A DNA stretch of 64,000 nt from Bradyrhizobium sp. AZCC 1610 (GTDB lineage: Bacteria > Pseudomonadota > Alphaproteobacteria > Rhizobiales > Xanthobacteraceae): NCBI RefSeq assembly GCF_036924515.1, contig NZ_JAZHRR010000001.1, forward strand, positions 3,071,001 to 3,135,000, in the 5' to 3' direction. The number at the start of each line of letters is the position of its first letter. The stretch's first letter is position 1. Below, piece by piece: positions 25,372 to 33,834 of this stretch. The notes beneath the pieces were generated by a model. The model ran no database searches. It saw only the letters and a program-made list of their open reading frames with translations, and was not told the origin of the DNA. Made by a program: the position numbers and the translations under genes.

Positions 25372-25793
25372 CAGTTCACCCTCTTCGACAGCCAGCTCAG
25401 CTGTTGCCCCATCATCAATCCATCCATCGGAACTTCCACGCTCTTGAAGCGGAGCATCAGCGGGTCCATCAGGAACTCGCGATAGTTCTTGCCGGCGAGC
25501 ACGATGGCCCGACTGCCCCACAGATCCAGCTCCGCCATCTGGTGCATCACGCGCTTCGCCCAGTGTTGACGAAGCTTGATGCCGAGATTGTTCAGCGTGG
25601 CTTCGTAGGGATCGATCATCTGACCGGGCCTGAGAAGACCATACTCGGCCGATAGGATGAACCAACGGTCCGCGTTCTGGCGCACATACTCCTTCGCCAT
25701 GCGGAACCAAGGGGAGATGTAGAGATGCTCCGCCAGCTCCGCAGTTGTGGACTTGGTCTTGACGCAGGAGACGAATGCGACGTCAGCTTTCAT
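25371..25793 (-). CDS. DUF6884-type protein
   Basis: 140 residues with VAFVSCVKTKSTTAELAEHL, YISPWFRMAKEYV, FILSAEYGLLRPGQMIDPYE and TLNNLG, the pattern of DUF6884. The family is found in phages and near nucleotide- or tRNA-base-processing genes; catalytic function is not known to me. Starts in the stop of the membrane gene upstream (ATGA) and its own stop overlaps the SLOG start, so the three are one unit. Confidence 0.65.
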   Translation of the reverse strand: MKADVAFVSCVKTKSTTAELAEHLYISPWFRMAKEYVRQNADRWFILSAEYGLLRPGQMIDPYEATLNNLGIKLRQHWAKRVMHQMAELDLWGSRAIVLAGKNYREFLMDPLMLRFKSVEVPMDGLMMGQQLSWLSKRVN

Positions 25794-26656
25794 GTTGACT
25801 GCTCCAGTTGGGGCGCAAGGCCAGCCGAGTTACGCGCCACCATCAGCAACAACCCGCCGATCTGTGGAAACAGCGCCAACAGCACCAGCCGCACCATGGC
25901 AAAATCATCGCCGCTTGGTTTCACTAGGCCGAGGGTCAGCCAAGCTACCACCTTGATCGCCGCATCAGTCTGCGGATCGGCCGCCTGTTGGACCGATTGC
26001 GTTGCGACGTCGAGCGCCTTGCGACGCTCGGCCACCTCCATTTCGCGCACCCGGCAAAACTTGCCAGTACCGCTGGCACATTCCCGATCGCGTGACGCCG
26101 TGGCGTCGGCGAGCGCGGTTTGCGCCACCATCACGGCTTGCGTCACCCGTGACGCCCGTGACGCCGTGACGTCGGCAATATTGATAGAGGCAAAGCCCAG
26201 GCCGGCGGTAACGGTGAAAGCAAAGGTCAGCGACCAGACGGCCCATGCCACCAGTGCGGTACCGCGCCGCCGCGCCTGCCACATACTGGCGGCACAGGAT
26301 GGCACTGCCAGGGCGCACAGATCAGCAGCCACGCCTATGGTCAGAAACAGGAACCCTGAAACGGCATTCGAGCCGAGGCCGTGCGCGAAGGACCCGTTCA
26401 TTGCAACGCCGACTACCGTCAGGCCGATAGCGGCAACCGTTAGCAGCGTCGACGCCAATGGCCGGCGTGACGCCGTGACGGCTCGTGACGTGACGGTGAC
26501 GGGTAGCGTGTCGGCCGGGACGGTGACAGGCTTGGCCGTCACAGCGACCGCGGTGCCAGCCTTTTTGCGCTTCCGATAGGCCCGAGCCCGTTCGGCCGAC
26601 GTTAATGGTGCTTTCGGTTGATGTAGGGGAATTATTGATCCGGTATCGGTAGACAT
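25790..26656 (-). CDS. Four-span membrane protein with basic N-terminus
   Basis: 288 residues. The first 60 are cytoplasmic and basic, with TSAERARAYRKRKKAGTAVA, a motif seen in many phage and plasmid DNA-binding or mobilisation-type proteins. Hydrophobic spans about 66-86, 97-119, 133-155 and 250-272; a polar stretch between the last two has VTASRDRECASGTGKF and is predicted helical. GTGACG-type codon pairs recur (see findings). Start ATG 26656 overlaps the end of the upstream gene by 25 bases. Function unknown; possibly a superinfection-exclusion or holin-related protein. Confidence 0.5.
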   Translation of the reverse strand: MSTDTGSIIPLHQPKAPLTSAERARAYRKRKKAGTAVAVTAKPVTVPADTLPVTVTSRAVTASRRPLASTLLTVAAIGLTVVGVAMNGSFAHGLGSNAVSGFLFLTIGVAADLCALAVPSCAASMWQARRRGTALVAWAVWSLTFAFTVTAGLGFASINIADVTASRASRVTQAVMVAQTALADATASRDRECASGTGKFCRVREMEVAERRKALDVATQSVQQAADPQTDAAIKVVAWLTLGLVKPSGDDFAMVRLVLLALFPQIGGLLLMVARNSAGLAPQLEQST

Positions 26657-26922
26657 GACTTGAGCGCCTTTGGGTACATCTTGATGTATCGGTCGCGGAG
26701 CGGAGCAACGGTCTCGGCGTGACCTCTGCTGAAGACCTGACAGTGACCGGCGTGGATCGGCACCCCGATCTCGTTCTCGTTCACCAGCAGGACGTGCGAG
26801 CCATGTTCCGAGTAGGACATCTCGCCGGCCACATAGGCGTAGCCGGCGGATGACGGCCCCAGCGACCAGTAGACCCGGTCGCCGAACCCGATCTCCATTC
26901 CGTTCTTGTCGATGCCGGCCAT
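26632..26922 (-). CDS. Hypothetical phage protein (small beta domain)
   Basis: 96 residues from ATG 26922: MAGIDKNGMEIGFGDRVYWS, then GYAYVAGEMSYSEHGSHVLL. Predicted beta-rich, KOW/SH3-like at first glance (GDRVYW). Stop of the secreted gene upstream overlaps its start (ATGA). No family recognised. Confidence 0.5.
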   Translation of the reverse strand: MAGIDKNGMEIGFGDRVYWSLGPSSAGYAYVAGEMSYSEHGSHVLLVNENEIGVPIHAGHCQVFSRGHAETVAPLRDRYIKMYPKALKSCLPIPDQ

Positions 26923-27176
26923 CAGCGGAACGCCTTGCATGCGTCGCCGCTGCGGAAGGTGCCGGACGGGCAGGCGGTGCCGGGGATGTACGGATAGGCG
27001 CGCGGCGTGTCGCGGTGGAGCGCCTCGCACTTGTCGCCCTTGCCGACGTAGCCCGTTGGACACACGCCAGTTCGCTGGATCCGCTCTCGCCCATCCTTTG
27101 TCGGGGTGGGGTAGGGGTTCTCGGCCAGAGCCGGGGTTGCCATCACGACAATGGCCAGCAGTGCAAACTTCGTCAT
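26922..27176 (-). CDS. Small secreted cysteine-repeat protein
   Basis: 84 residues. Signal peptide MTKFALLAIVVMATPALA, cleavage before ENPYP. The mature part has two copies of a CPxGxxxxGDxCxA motif: CPTGYVGKGDKCEA and CPSGTFRSGDACKA, each probably a small disulphide loop in the periplasm. Eleven bases separate its start from the integrase stop. Function unknown; by position a lysogenic-conversion protein. Confidence 0.55.
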   Translation of the reverse strand: MTKFALLAIVVMATPALAENPYPTPTKDGRERIQRTGVCPTGYVGKGDKCEALHRDTPRAYPYIPGTACPSGTFRSGDACKAFR

Positions 27177-27187
27177 CTTGGTCTCCG

Positions 27188-28465
27188 TTACAGTTTGGCG
27201 CCGAGAATCCGCTTCAGCTCATTGCCGAGAACGTTTTCGACGGCGGTCTTCTCAGGAAGCATGTTGTATTTGTCGTAGATGTCGGTGACGTCGTCTTCGA
27301 CGTGGTCGAGCGTGGCCTTGACGTGATCACGCGGCGCACCCGCCCGCCGCGCCAGTGTGGCAGCCGTTCGCCGCAGATCGTGCGGAGTGAAATGTTCCAG
27401 CTTCAGGAACTCACGGATGCCCATGCGATGCTCGGGGCGTCCGGTGAGCGCCTGCGACAGGGAGTTGCGCAAGATCGGAGCCGGCTCTTCTTGTCGTTCG
27501 ACACGCTTTTCGATTTCCTTAAACCCACCATAGGGCGACGGAAAAACAGGGATCTGCCCCTCGTCCTTGAGGGATCGCTTGATGATGCCGACCGCCACAT
27601 CGTTGAGAGGCACGATGATGTCGCGCCGTTTCTTCACCCTGATCTTCGGGATGTGCCACTGCGGGTCATCTTTTCCGAAATTCTTCAGCTCGGTCCGCAG
27701 CGCTCCCGCGGCTTGTCCCGGTCGCACCATGGTGCAAAGGATAAGCCGCAGCGCTTCCCGCACCGGCTCCTCCGCTGGAAGATCGGGATCGTACAGTCCA
27801 TGCCAGAGCGTAACTATCTCGTCGTCTTCGAGGACGCGCTCCCGAGCTTCCTCCTTGCCGAAATGATCCAGGTCTTCCAGCGGGTTGACCTTGACGTACT
27901 TGCGGCCCGGCTTTTTCGCCCACTTGAAGAGCTGGTACAGCTTGGATTGGGTCCGGTTTGCCTGGACGGGGGTGTCCTCGGCCATCTCTTCCAGGAAGTT
28001 GGCGAAGTCGTCATCGGTCAGGGCCTCGATCGGCCGGCGGCCGAACTCTGCCCGCGGCCGGCGCAGCAGCTGCACGTCATTTTTCCAGGAGCTGATATTT
28101 GGCTTCGAGTACTTCTCAATGTATTCGTCGCACACAGTGTCGAAGGTCAGGTTTGCGACCTGCTGCGTGATGGTGATCTTGGCTTTCTTCTCGACCCGGG
28201 GATCTTCACCATTCCGACGTGAAGTGCGATACTCGCGAGCGCGCTCACGGGCGTCCTCAAGGGACACCTCGGGATAGGGTCCGATCGTCACCCGGACGTT
28301 CTTTTTGGTTCCGACGATCTTGTAGTGGAAGGAGAAGGTCTTGCCTCCCTTATCCGTGACGCGGAGGATCAGGCCAGGAACTTCAGAATCGTGATATTCG
28401 GTGCGCTGAGCACCAGCAGGAGTCTTAACGGTCTTGAGGAATACGTCGGTCAATCGCTTCTTCAT
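27188..28465 (-). CDS. Tyrosine recombinase/integrase of element A (P4-like)
   Basis: 425 residues from ATG 28465, chosen because GGAG lies six bases upstream; the ATG at 28471 overlaps that site. N-terminal DUF4102-like arm domain (LTDVFLKTVKTP, LRVTDKGGKTFSFHYKIVG), a core-binding domain around 100-200, and the catalytic domain with Arg248 (TMVRPGQ), His362 and Arg365 (HDLRRT), His388 and Tyr397/400 (DIYDKY). Cuts and rejoins attachment sites; its site is the tRNA 3' end beginning 160 bases upstream. Its promoter region carries several TGCAAA repeats. All catalytic residues are present, so it may be active. Confidence 0.88.
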   Translation of the reverse strand: MKKRLTDVFLKTVKTPAGAQRTEYHDSEVPGLILRVTDKGGKTFSFHYKIVGTKKNVRVTIGPYPEVSLEDARERAREYRTSRRNGEDPRVEKKAKITITQQVANLTFDTVCDEYIEKYSKPNISSWKNDVQLLRRPRAEFGRRPIEALTDDDFANFLEEMAEDTPVQANRTQSKLYQLFKWAKKPGRKYVKVNPLEDLDHFGKEEARERVLEDDEIVTLWHGLYDPDLPAEEPVREALRLILCTMVRPGQAAGALRTELKNFGKDDPQWHIPKIRVKKRRDIIVPLNDVAVGIIKRSLKDEGQIPVFPSPYGGFKEIEKRVERQEEPAPILRNSLSQALTGRPEHRMGIREFLKLEHFTPHDLRRTAATLARRAGAPRDHVKATLDHVEDDVTDIYDKYNMLPEKTAVENVLGNELKRILGAKL

Positions 28466-28625
28466 CTGCATCTCCAACAGGCTTGTTTGCAGGCCACCCC
28501 GGGTGGCCAACTTGCAGGACTGCTTAAATGCAAATGCAAATGCTGACAAGGTTTGAAAACGTCAAATCAACGACTTAACGTTTGCAGTTCGTGTCAGATC
28601 GTCCGCTAGAATGCAAATGAATTTG
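28466..28625. promoter_or_regulatory. Integrase A control region with TGCAAA repeats
   Basis: TGCAAATGCAAATGC at 28529-28543, TTTGCA at 28581 and TGCAAA at 28612. These could be integrase/excisionase arm sites or operators of the same regulator that acts at 24335-24572. No gene is seen here. Confidence 0.45.
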
Positions 28626-28671
28626 TTTTGGGTACTGCAGGTCGTTGGTTCGAATCCAGCTGCCCCGACCA
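28626..28671 (+). tRNA. tRNA 3' half remnant (proline-type), attachment site between elements A and B
   Basis: From a TTTTGGG anticodon-loop-like sequence through a T-arm (GTTGG TTCGAAT CCAGC) and the 3' acceptor strand TGCCCCG ACCA. Acceptor TGCCCCG plus discriminator A fits proline tRNAs, which begin CGGGG; TTTGGG matches anticodon UGG. The 5' half is missing here, so this is the displaced end after integration of element A; the complete gene should be at its far left end, outside the window. The last 17 bases recur at 47391-47407. Confidence 0.65.
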
Positions 28672-28736
28672 TATCGCATAAAATCCTTATAAATCAGATG
28701 CTTAAGTCGATTGCAACCAAACGAAAACGGTGCAAC

Positions 28737-28760
28737 TCGTAACAGTCTTTCTGTGTTACG
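28737..28760. repeat. CGTAACA inverted pair: candidate arm sites at left end of element B
   Basis: TCGTAACAGTC at 28737-28747 and inverted TGTTACG at 28754-28760. The eleven-base form recurs exactly at 47312-47322 beside integrase B, as expected for arm-type sites bound by integrase or excisionase. The rest of 28672-28903 holds no gene I can support; it must contain the promoter of the head operon. Confidence 0.5.
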
Positions 28761-28903
28761 GCCATAATACTGCCGCAATTTGCGGTGTAATATAGTTGCT
28801 ATTCAAGGTCGCCAAATAGAATCTTATTTCGGCGCGGCCTCATCCAGCACAACAGAGAAATCACCCAGTCATGCGGCGCTTCTGCCGCTTGAAGGAATCT
28901 CTT

Positions 28904-30094
28904 TTGTCGCTCGTTTCAAAATTCAAATCCCTAGTCGGTATCGAGACCAAGTCAGGCATCGCATCGCCCGACGCTTGGCTGTCCGACCTATTCGGCGCGA
29001 CCCCGTCCGCTGCCGGCATTTCGGTGACCCCTCGCAGCGCCATGACGTGCCCGCCGGTCCGCGCCGCCGTCGCCGCAATCTCCGAACCAATCGGCACGCT
29101 GCCCTTTCATGTCTACCGCCGCACCGGGGAGGGCAAAGAGCGCGCTCCTGATCACCCCGTTCACAAACTGCTTCACGACCAGGTAAACGACTGGACCAGC
29201 GCCAGCGACTTCCGGGAGACGGTCACTCGCGATGCACTGCTCCATCCGGCAGGCGGCCTGGCCTACATCGCGCGGAACGCTGAGCATAAACCGATCTCCC
29301 TATTCCGGCTGAATCCCGAGACCGTTGAAGTCAGCGTCGATCCGTTCGAGGGGCCTGCCTACAAGATCACCGAGGGCGGCAAGAGCCGCGCTATCCCTGC
29401 CGCCGACATCCTGCACATTCCGTCCCCAGCGATGACTGGTCGCGGTCTGGTCGCTGAGGCCCGTGACGCCATCGGCTTGACGATGTTGCTTGAGCGCCAC
29501 GCCAGCAAACTTTTCGCCAACAACGCGCGCCCTTCCGGCGTGCTGTCAATCAAAGGCGCGGCCAGTGCGGACGCGCTCGCCAAGGTCAAGGCAGCCTGGG
29601 TTGCTGCCCATGGCGGCGACAAGAGCGGCGGGACCGCGGTCATTCCAAGTGACGCCGAATGGCGCGCGCTCACCATGACCAGCGTTGACGCACAATTCCT
29701 CGAGCTTAGAGCCTTCCAAATCAACGAAATCGCCCGCGTGTTCCGCGTGCCGCCCCACATGCTGTTCGAGATGGGCCGCGCGACCTGGGGCAACTCGGAG
29801 AGCATGCGCCAGGACTTTCTCGACTTCTCCCTGATGCGCTGGATCACGGCGTGGGAAAACGAGGTCGCGCTGAAATTGCTGACGGCAGACGAGCGCAAAA
29901 CCTACTTCGCCGAGTTCCTGGTCGACGGCTTTGTCCGCAGCGACCTGGTGAAGCGCACCCAGGCATTCACCGCCGCAGTAGGCGGGCCATGGTTGCTGGC
30001 GAACGAAGCGCGCGCCGCTGAGAACCGCGCACCTGTTGCCGGCGGCGACAAGCTGCTGCCCCCGCCCAACGCTACCGGCGTGAGTGCAGCGTAA
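28904..30094 (+). CDS. Portal protein (HK97 family)
   Basis: About 396 residues. SPDAWLSDLFGATPSAAGIS, AVAAISEPIGTLPFHVYRRT, HPVHKLLHDQVNDWTSASDF, FRLNPETVEV and FRVPPHMLFEMGRATWGNSE are typical of HK97-type portals. It forms the dodecameric ring at the capsid vertex for DNA entry. TTG at 28904 follows AAGGA by seven bases and gives an N-terminus (MSLVSKFKSLVG) like its relatives; ATG at 28871 would add an unlikely Arg/Cys-rich tail. It is the first gene of element B, with no terminase before it, and its stop shares a base with the next start. Confidence 0.85.
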   Translation: MSLVSKFKSLVGIETKSGIASPDAWLSDLFGATPSAAGISVTPRSAMTCPPVRAAVAAISEPIGTLPFHVYRRTGEGKERAPDHPVHKLLHDQVNDWTSASDFRETVTRDALLHPAGGLAYIARNAEHKPISLFRLNPETVEVSVDPFEGPAYKITEGGKSRAIPAADILHIPSPAMTGRGLVAEARDAIGLTMLLERHASKLFANNARPSGVLSIKGAASADALAKVKAAWVAAHGGDKSGGTAVIPSDAEWRALTMTSVDAQFLELRAFQINEIARVFRVPPHMLFEMGRATWGNSESMRQDFLDFSLMRWITAWENEVALKLLTADERKTYFAEFLVDGFVRSDLVKRTQAFTAAVGGPWLLANEARAAENRAPVAGGDKLLPPPNATGVSAA

Positions 30095-30813
30095 TGCTCC
30101 GATCAATCCACCTTCACGGCCACCTGAAGAAACAGTTCGGGGCCAAGCATCGCTTCGACGTCAGAACGGCCGCAGAAGCCTTACGCGCGCTCAACTGCGC
30201 ATTCCCCGGCGACTTCGTCACCGCGCTACAGACTGGCAGCTACAAGCTTGTGCGGGGCGACAAGCGGTCCGGCATGCACCTGGATCTGGACCTGGTGAAC
30301 ACGTTCAAGCTGGGCATCGCCGACCTACACCTGATCCCCGTCGCTGCCGGCGCCTCGAACAGCAAGGGCATCGCCAAGACCATCATCGGCACCGCCCTGA
30401 TCGGCACTGCAATCTTTATGTCAGGCGGCACGCTGGCGGCTCCTCTGGCCGGCATGGGCGGCGTTGCGTTCCCCGTCGCGGGTATGAGCGTCACCTGGGG
30501 CAACATCGCGTTGCTCGGCCTGGGCGTGGCCCTGTCCGGCGTCTCGACGATGCTGGCAGGCAACACGAACAAGCCCGAAGAACAGAAGAACGAAGACAGC
30601 TTCACTATCAACGGCCCCAGCAATGGCGCGCGCCAGGGCATGGCTATTCCTCTGATCTACGGCGAGGTCATCACCGGTTCCGTCACCGTCTCGTTCGATG
30701 CCGACATCGAAGATATCGGCGCCTATCAGGGCGTCACGGGTTCCATGGGCGACGGCGTCCAGGTCATTCGTGACGGCCTCGGCAATGTAACGATCTTTGG
30801 GGCTTCGGCATGA
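30094..30813 (+). CDS. Lambda gpI-like tail assembly protein
   Basis: 239 residues. The N-terminus (MLRSIHLHGHLKKQFGAKHR, ALNCAFPGDFVTALQTGSYK) matches lambda tail assembly protein I, with the Gly/Ala-rich hydrophobic middle (TIIGTALIGTAIFMSGGTLA) and C-terminal QGMAIPLIYGEVITGS. In siphophages gpI acts in tail-tip assembly and its gene lies after the tape measure. Here it sits between portal and protease, translationally coupled on both sides, which is unusual. It is complete, not a fragment. Confidence 0.8.
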   Translation: MLRSIHLHGHLKKQFGAKHRFDVRTAAEALRALNCAFPGDFVTALQTGSYKLVRGDKRSGMHLDLDLVNTFKLGIADLHLIPVAAGASNSKGIAKTIIGTALIGTAIFMSGGTLAAPLAGMGGVAFPVAGMSVTWGNIALLGLGVALSGVSTMLAGNTNKPEEQKNEDSFTINGPSNGARQGMAIPLIYGEVITGSVTVSFDADIEDIGAYQGVTGSMGDGVQVIRDGLGNVTIFGASA

Positions 30814-31118
30814 AGCCTCTAACCACATACTTTGGCGACGGCGAATATCCGTTTGCGCTGCGCTCGGCGCAGATCATCGAGCTTGAAGGCAAGTGTGGCG
30901 CCGGCATCGGGACCATCGCAGCGAGAACCTTCGCGAAGCACTTCAGCCAAATCGAAATCACCGAGACCATCAGGCTCGCTGCAATCGGTGGCGGCATGCC
31001 TCCGAAGCGCGCCGCCGAAATGATCGCCGCCTACGTCGCGGACCAACCGCTGATCGCGTCGTGGCCGCTGGCATCGAAGATCCTTGAACACGCATGGTTC
31101 GGAGCACCGCACCAATGA
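30810..31118 (+). CDS. Tail assembly chaperone-like protein (GTA gp10/TAC_11 type), copy 1
   Basis: 102 residues: YFGDGEYPFALRSAQIIELE, GKCGAGIGTIAARTF, ITETIRLAAIGGGMPPKRAA and DQPLIASWPLASKILEHAW. This is the pattern of the gene-transfer-agent gp10/Phage_TAC_11 family, which chaperones the tape measure or tail tube. Coupled to gpI (ATGA) and to the protease (ATGA). Other likely members are at 33244 and 38980. Confidence 0.68.
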   Translation: MKPLTTYFGDGEYPFALRSAQIIELEGKCGAGIGTIAARTFAKHFSQIEITETIRLAAIGGGMPPKRAAEMIAAYVADQPLIASWPLASKILEHAWFGAPHQ

Positions 31119-31621
31119 CCGAACGTCTCGAAATCAAATCAACGCTCTCAGTTACAGAGGAGGGTGAAGTCACGGGCAACGCCTGGCCGTTCGGTTCGGC
31201 GGATAGCGTCGGCGACGTAATCACAAAGGGCGCGTTCAATGTAGTCGGATCAGACTTGCCCCTGCTGTTCCAGCACGATCCTTCCGATCTTGTCGGGTCG
31301 TGGTCCGAAATAAAGCAGACCGACGAGGGCCTGGTCGTCAAGGGCAGGCTTCACACGGATCGCCCACGCGCGCGCTCGGTGCTCGCCATGGTCAAGAGCG
31401 GCTTGGTGTCCGGCCTCAGCATTGGCTTCAAGGCGAAGTCTTGGACCGGCGAGCAAGGCCGCAACCGCATCATCTCTGCGCTCGACCTGTTCGAAGTCTC
31501 CATCGTTCGTAATCCGTCACACCCCAAGGCGCGCATTTTGAGCGCCAAGGAAATCAATTCGGCAGCGGCAATTGCCGAAGCCATTCACCGCGCTACGGCG
31601 CAACTACGCAAAGGAAGCTAA
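31115..31621 (+). CDS. HK97-family prohead protease
   Basis: 168 residues from the ATG at 31115 (overlapping the previous stop). GNAWPFGSADSVGDVITKGA, LLFQHDPSDLVGSWSEIK (catalytic His), GLVSGLSIGFKAKSW (catalytic Ser) and FEVSIVRNPSHPKARI are the family signature. It cleaves the delta domain of the capsid protein inside the prohead. Immediately followed by the capsid gene. Confidence 0.88.
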   Translation: MTERLEIKSTLSVTEEGEVTGNAWPFGSADSVGDVITKGAFNVVGSDLPLLFQHDPSDLVGSWSEIKQTDEGLVVKGRLHTDRPRARSVLAMVKSGLVSGLSIGFKAKSWTGEQGRNRIISALDLFEVSIVRNPSHPKARILSAKEINSAAAIAEAIHRATAQLRKGS

Positions 31622-31625
31622 GTTT

Positions 31626-32774
31626 ATGAGGTCCAATCTCAAAATCGAATTGAAGGAAGGCAATGACGCCGACCCGGCGGCGCTTGTCACGAAGGCGCTC
31701 GGCGATTTCCAGCTGGCCTTCGATGCTCGCTTGAAGGACGTCGAAACCAAGACGGCGTCAAACGACAACAGCAAGCTTGCTGATCGTCTGGACAAACTGG
31801 AGGCCAAAGCCGGCCGCCCCAGCCTGACGGCTGATAACGACAATACGGACACAAAGCTCGAGACCAAGGCTTTCGCGGACTACCTGCGCAACCCGAACTC
31901 GGTTCTAGAGACCAAGACGCTGCGCGTCAGTAGCGACGCCCAGGGCGGCTACCTCGCGCCAGTCGAATTCACCCAGGAATTCATCCGCGATCTCGTTCTG
32001 TTTTCGCCGATCCGTTCGATCGCGACGGTGAAGCCTACCAGCTTCGCCTCGGTGAGCCTGCTCAAGCGCACCGCGATCACCAATTCCAAGTGGAAGGGCG
32101 AGCTTGCCGATTCGGAAGAGTCAGAGCCGGCTTTCGGCGGACTGGAAATCCCGACGCGCGAGATAAACACCTTCGTGGACGTTTCCAACCAGCTCTTGCA
32201 GGATTCTGCCGCGGACGTGAACGCTGAAGTTCGCTTGGCGCTAGCCGAAGACTTTGGTCAGAAGGAAGGCGTTTCTTTCGTGTCCGGTTCGGGACCGTTG
32301 CAGCCGCGCGGGTTGCTGACGCATCCGGACGTCGAGACCTGGCTGAGCGGGAACGCAACCAGTGTGACGGTCTCGGGCTTGACCGAGTTCATTTACAGGC
32401 TCCCGGCGTTCTATCGCAATCGCGGAACTTGGCTGATGAATGGCTTGACGCTGGCATCGCTTCGTATGCTCGCAAACACGTTCGGGCAGCCGTTCTGGCA
32501 GCCATCGCTTGCACTCGGCCAGCCCGAAACGCTTCTCGGCTACCCCGTGCTGGAAATTCCGGACATGCCCGGCATTGCCGCAAACGCCACGCCGATTTTG
32601 TTCGGCGACTTCAAAACCGCGTATCGGATCGTTGATCGCGTCGAGCTTTCGACGCTGGTCAATCCCTACTCGCTCGCAACGAAGGGCGCGACACGCATTC
32701 ACGCAACCCGCCGCGTCGGCGCCGATGTGGTTCAGCCGAAAGCCATCGTCAAGCTCAAGATCGCCACGGCCTAA
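31626..32774 (+). CDS. HK97-fold major capsid protein
   Basis: 382 residues starting at ATG 31626. Residues 1-75 form a charged coiled-coil delta/scaffold domain (AFDARLKDVETKTASNDNSK, LADRLDKLEAKAGRP), followed by the shell domain with LRVSSDAQGGYLAPVEFTQE, SATVKPTSF-like region, SKWKGELADSEESEPAFGGL, and RGLLTHPDVETW. TKGATRIHATRRVGADVVQP closes the P-domain/A-domain. The upstream prohead protease should cut near residue 85. Intact length and motifs suggest the head can be built. Confidence 0.9.
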   Translation: MRSNLKIELKEGNDADPAALVTKALGDFQLAFDARLKDVETKTASNDNSKLADRLDKLEAKAGRPSLTADNDNTDTKLETKAFADYLRNPNSVLETKTLRVSSDAQGGYLAPVEFTQEFIRDLVLFSPIRSIATVKPTSFASVSLLKRTAITNSKWKGELADSEESEPAFGGLEIPTREINTFVDVSNQLLQDSAADVNAEVRLALAEDFGQKEGVSFVSGSGPLQPRGLLTHPDVETWLSGNATSVTVSGLTEFIYRLPAFYRNRGTWLMNGLTLASLRMLANTFGQPFWQPSLALGQPETLLGYPVLEIPDMPGIAANATPILFGDFKTAYRIVDRVELSTLVNPYSLATKGATRIHATRRVGADVVQPKAIVKLKIATA

Positions 32775-32844
32775 TTCGCAAACCGAGGGCGGCTAAGGCC
32801 GCTCTCTCACCATCCCCATCATTCAGTCATAGAAAGGATTCGCC

Positions 32845-33231
32845 TTGCGCGATCTAGCTTCAAATCTCGGCGTCATTCTGGCGCTCTCTCCCGCGGTGCA
32901 AGCCGCAACCATCAAAGGCAGCGCGGTCGATCTGCTCGGCTTCCAGGGCGCCGTCCTGGTCGTCAACACCGGCGCTGTTGCCGGTGCTGGTGACTATACG
33001 GCCAAGATGCAGGAATCGGACACCACGACGGACGGCGATTTTGCCGACGTTGCGGCCGACAACCTGATCGGCGCCTTGCCGGCGTCCCTGACTGCCGATG
33101 GCAGCTTTAAGCAGGGCTACGTCGGTCACAAGCGATACGTCCGGGTTGTCCTCACCAAGAACAGCGGAACCTCGATCGCTGCCGGTGCTGTTGTCGTGCG
33201 TGGTCACGCCAACAAGCGCCCGGTCGCGTAA
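32845..33231 (+). CDS. Putative head decoration/minor structural protein
   Basis: 128 residues from a TTG at 32845, nine bases after AAAGGA. Begins MRDLASNLGVILALSPAVQA and is Ala/Thr/Gly-rich and beta-like (AVLVVNTGAVAGAGDYTAKM, GHKRYVRVVLTKNSGTSIAA, GAVVVRGHANKRP). Proteins like this follow capsid genes in many alphaproteobacterial prophages; decoration or head-stabilising role is inference. Not a tail tube: no tube family motif. Confidence 0.55.
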   Translation: MRDLASNLGVILALSPAVQAATIKGSAVDLLGFQGAVLVVNTGAVAGAGDYTAKMQESDTTTDGDFADVAADNLIGALPASLTADGSFKQGYVGHKRYVRVVLTKNSGTSIAAGAVVVRGHANKRPVA

Positions 33232-33243
33232 GGGACGGCGATT

Positions 33244-33834
33244 ATGCGGCTCCAAGCAGACAGTGAACTTGTGATCGGTCATGAATCGATCCGGCTGCGC
33301 CCGACGCTTGGGGCTGCCTTTCGCCTTGAACAAAAATATCATGGCTTCCACAACCTGTTCAACGCTGTTGCTAGTGGCAGTGTTTCTGCTCTGTCTGATG
33401 TGATCAAAGAGGGCTGCGGTCAAACGTCTGCCCTTACGGACTACCTCGATAGCTCCTCCGAACATGACCCCCTGGTGATCAGCCTGGACCTGATCATCCC
33501 CCAAGTGTGCACGTTCCTCTTGGCGTTGGCCGGTGACGAACTGGTCATCAAGGATGACAGCCCGACCATCGAACAGATCACGTTCCTCGAATATCACACT
33601 CGTCTCTACAGGCTCGCGACTGGCTGGCTGGGCTGGAGCCCCGAGATTGCTTGGGCGGCAACGCCTGCGGAGATCCTGGAGGCGCAGAAAGGCCGCGTCG
33701 AAATGCTGAAGGCCGTGTTCGGCGGCAAGCAGGAAGACGGCGCCGACGAAACGATTACCGATTTGCGCTCGGCGAGGGACCGCTTGAATGCCCTGGGCGA
33801 TAGCAGCGTCACCGACATGCGGGACGTGCCGTAA
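33244..33834 (+). CDS. Tail assembly chaperone-like protein, two-part
   Basis: 196 residues. N-terminal part (IRLRPTLGAAFRLEQKYHGF, then a LFNAVASGSVSALSDVI segment) looks like a TAC_11/GTA gp10 domain; the C-terminal part LYRLATGWLGWSPEIAWAAT, PAEILEAQKGRVEML matches the TAC_6/Rcc01693 family that normally follows by frameshift or as a separate gene. So it appears to be a fused chaperone pair. Start ATG 33244 after AAGGGA. It overlaps the HNH gene by one base. Confidence 0.58.
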   Translation: MRLQADSELVIGHESIRLRPTLGAAFRLEQKYHGFHNLFNAVASGSVSALSDVIKEGCGQTSALTDYLDSSSEHDPLVISLDLIIPQVCTFLLALAGDELVIKDDSPTIEQITFLEYHTRLYRLATGWLGWSPEIAWAATPAEILEAQKGRVEMLKAVFGGKQEDGADETITDLRSARDRLNALGDSSVTDMRDVP

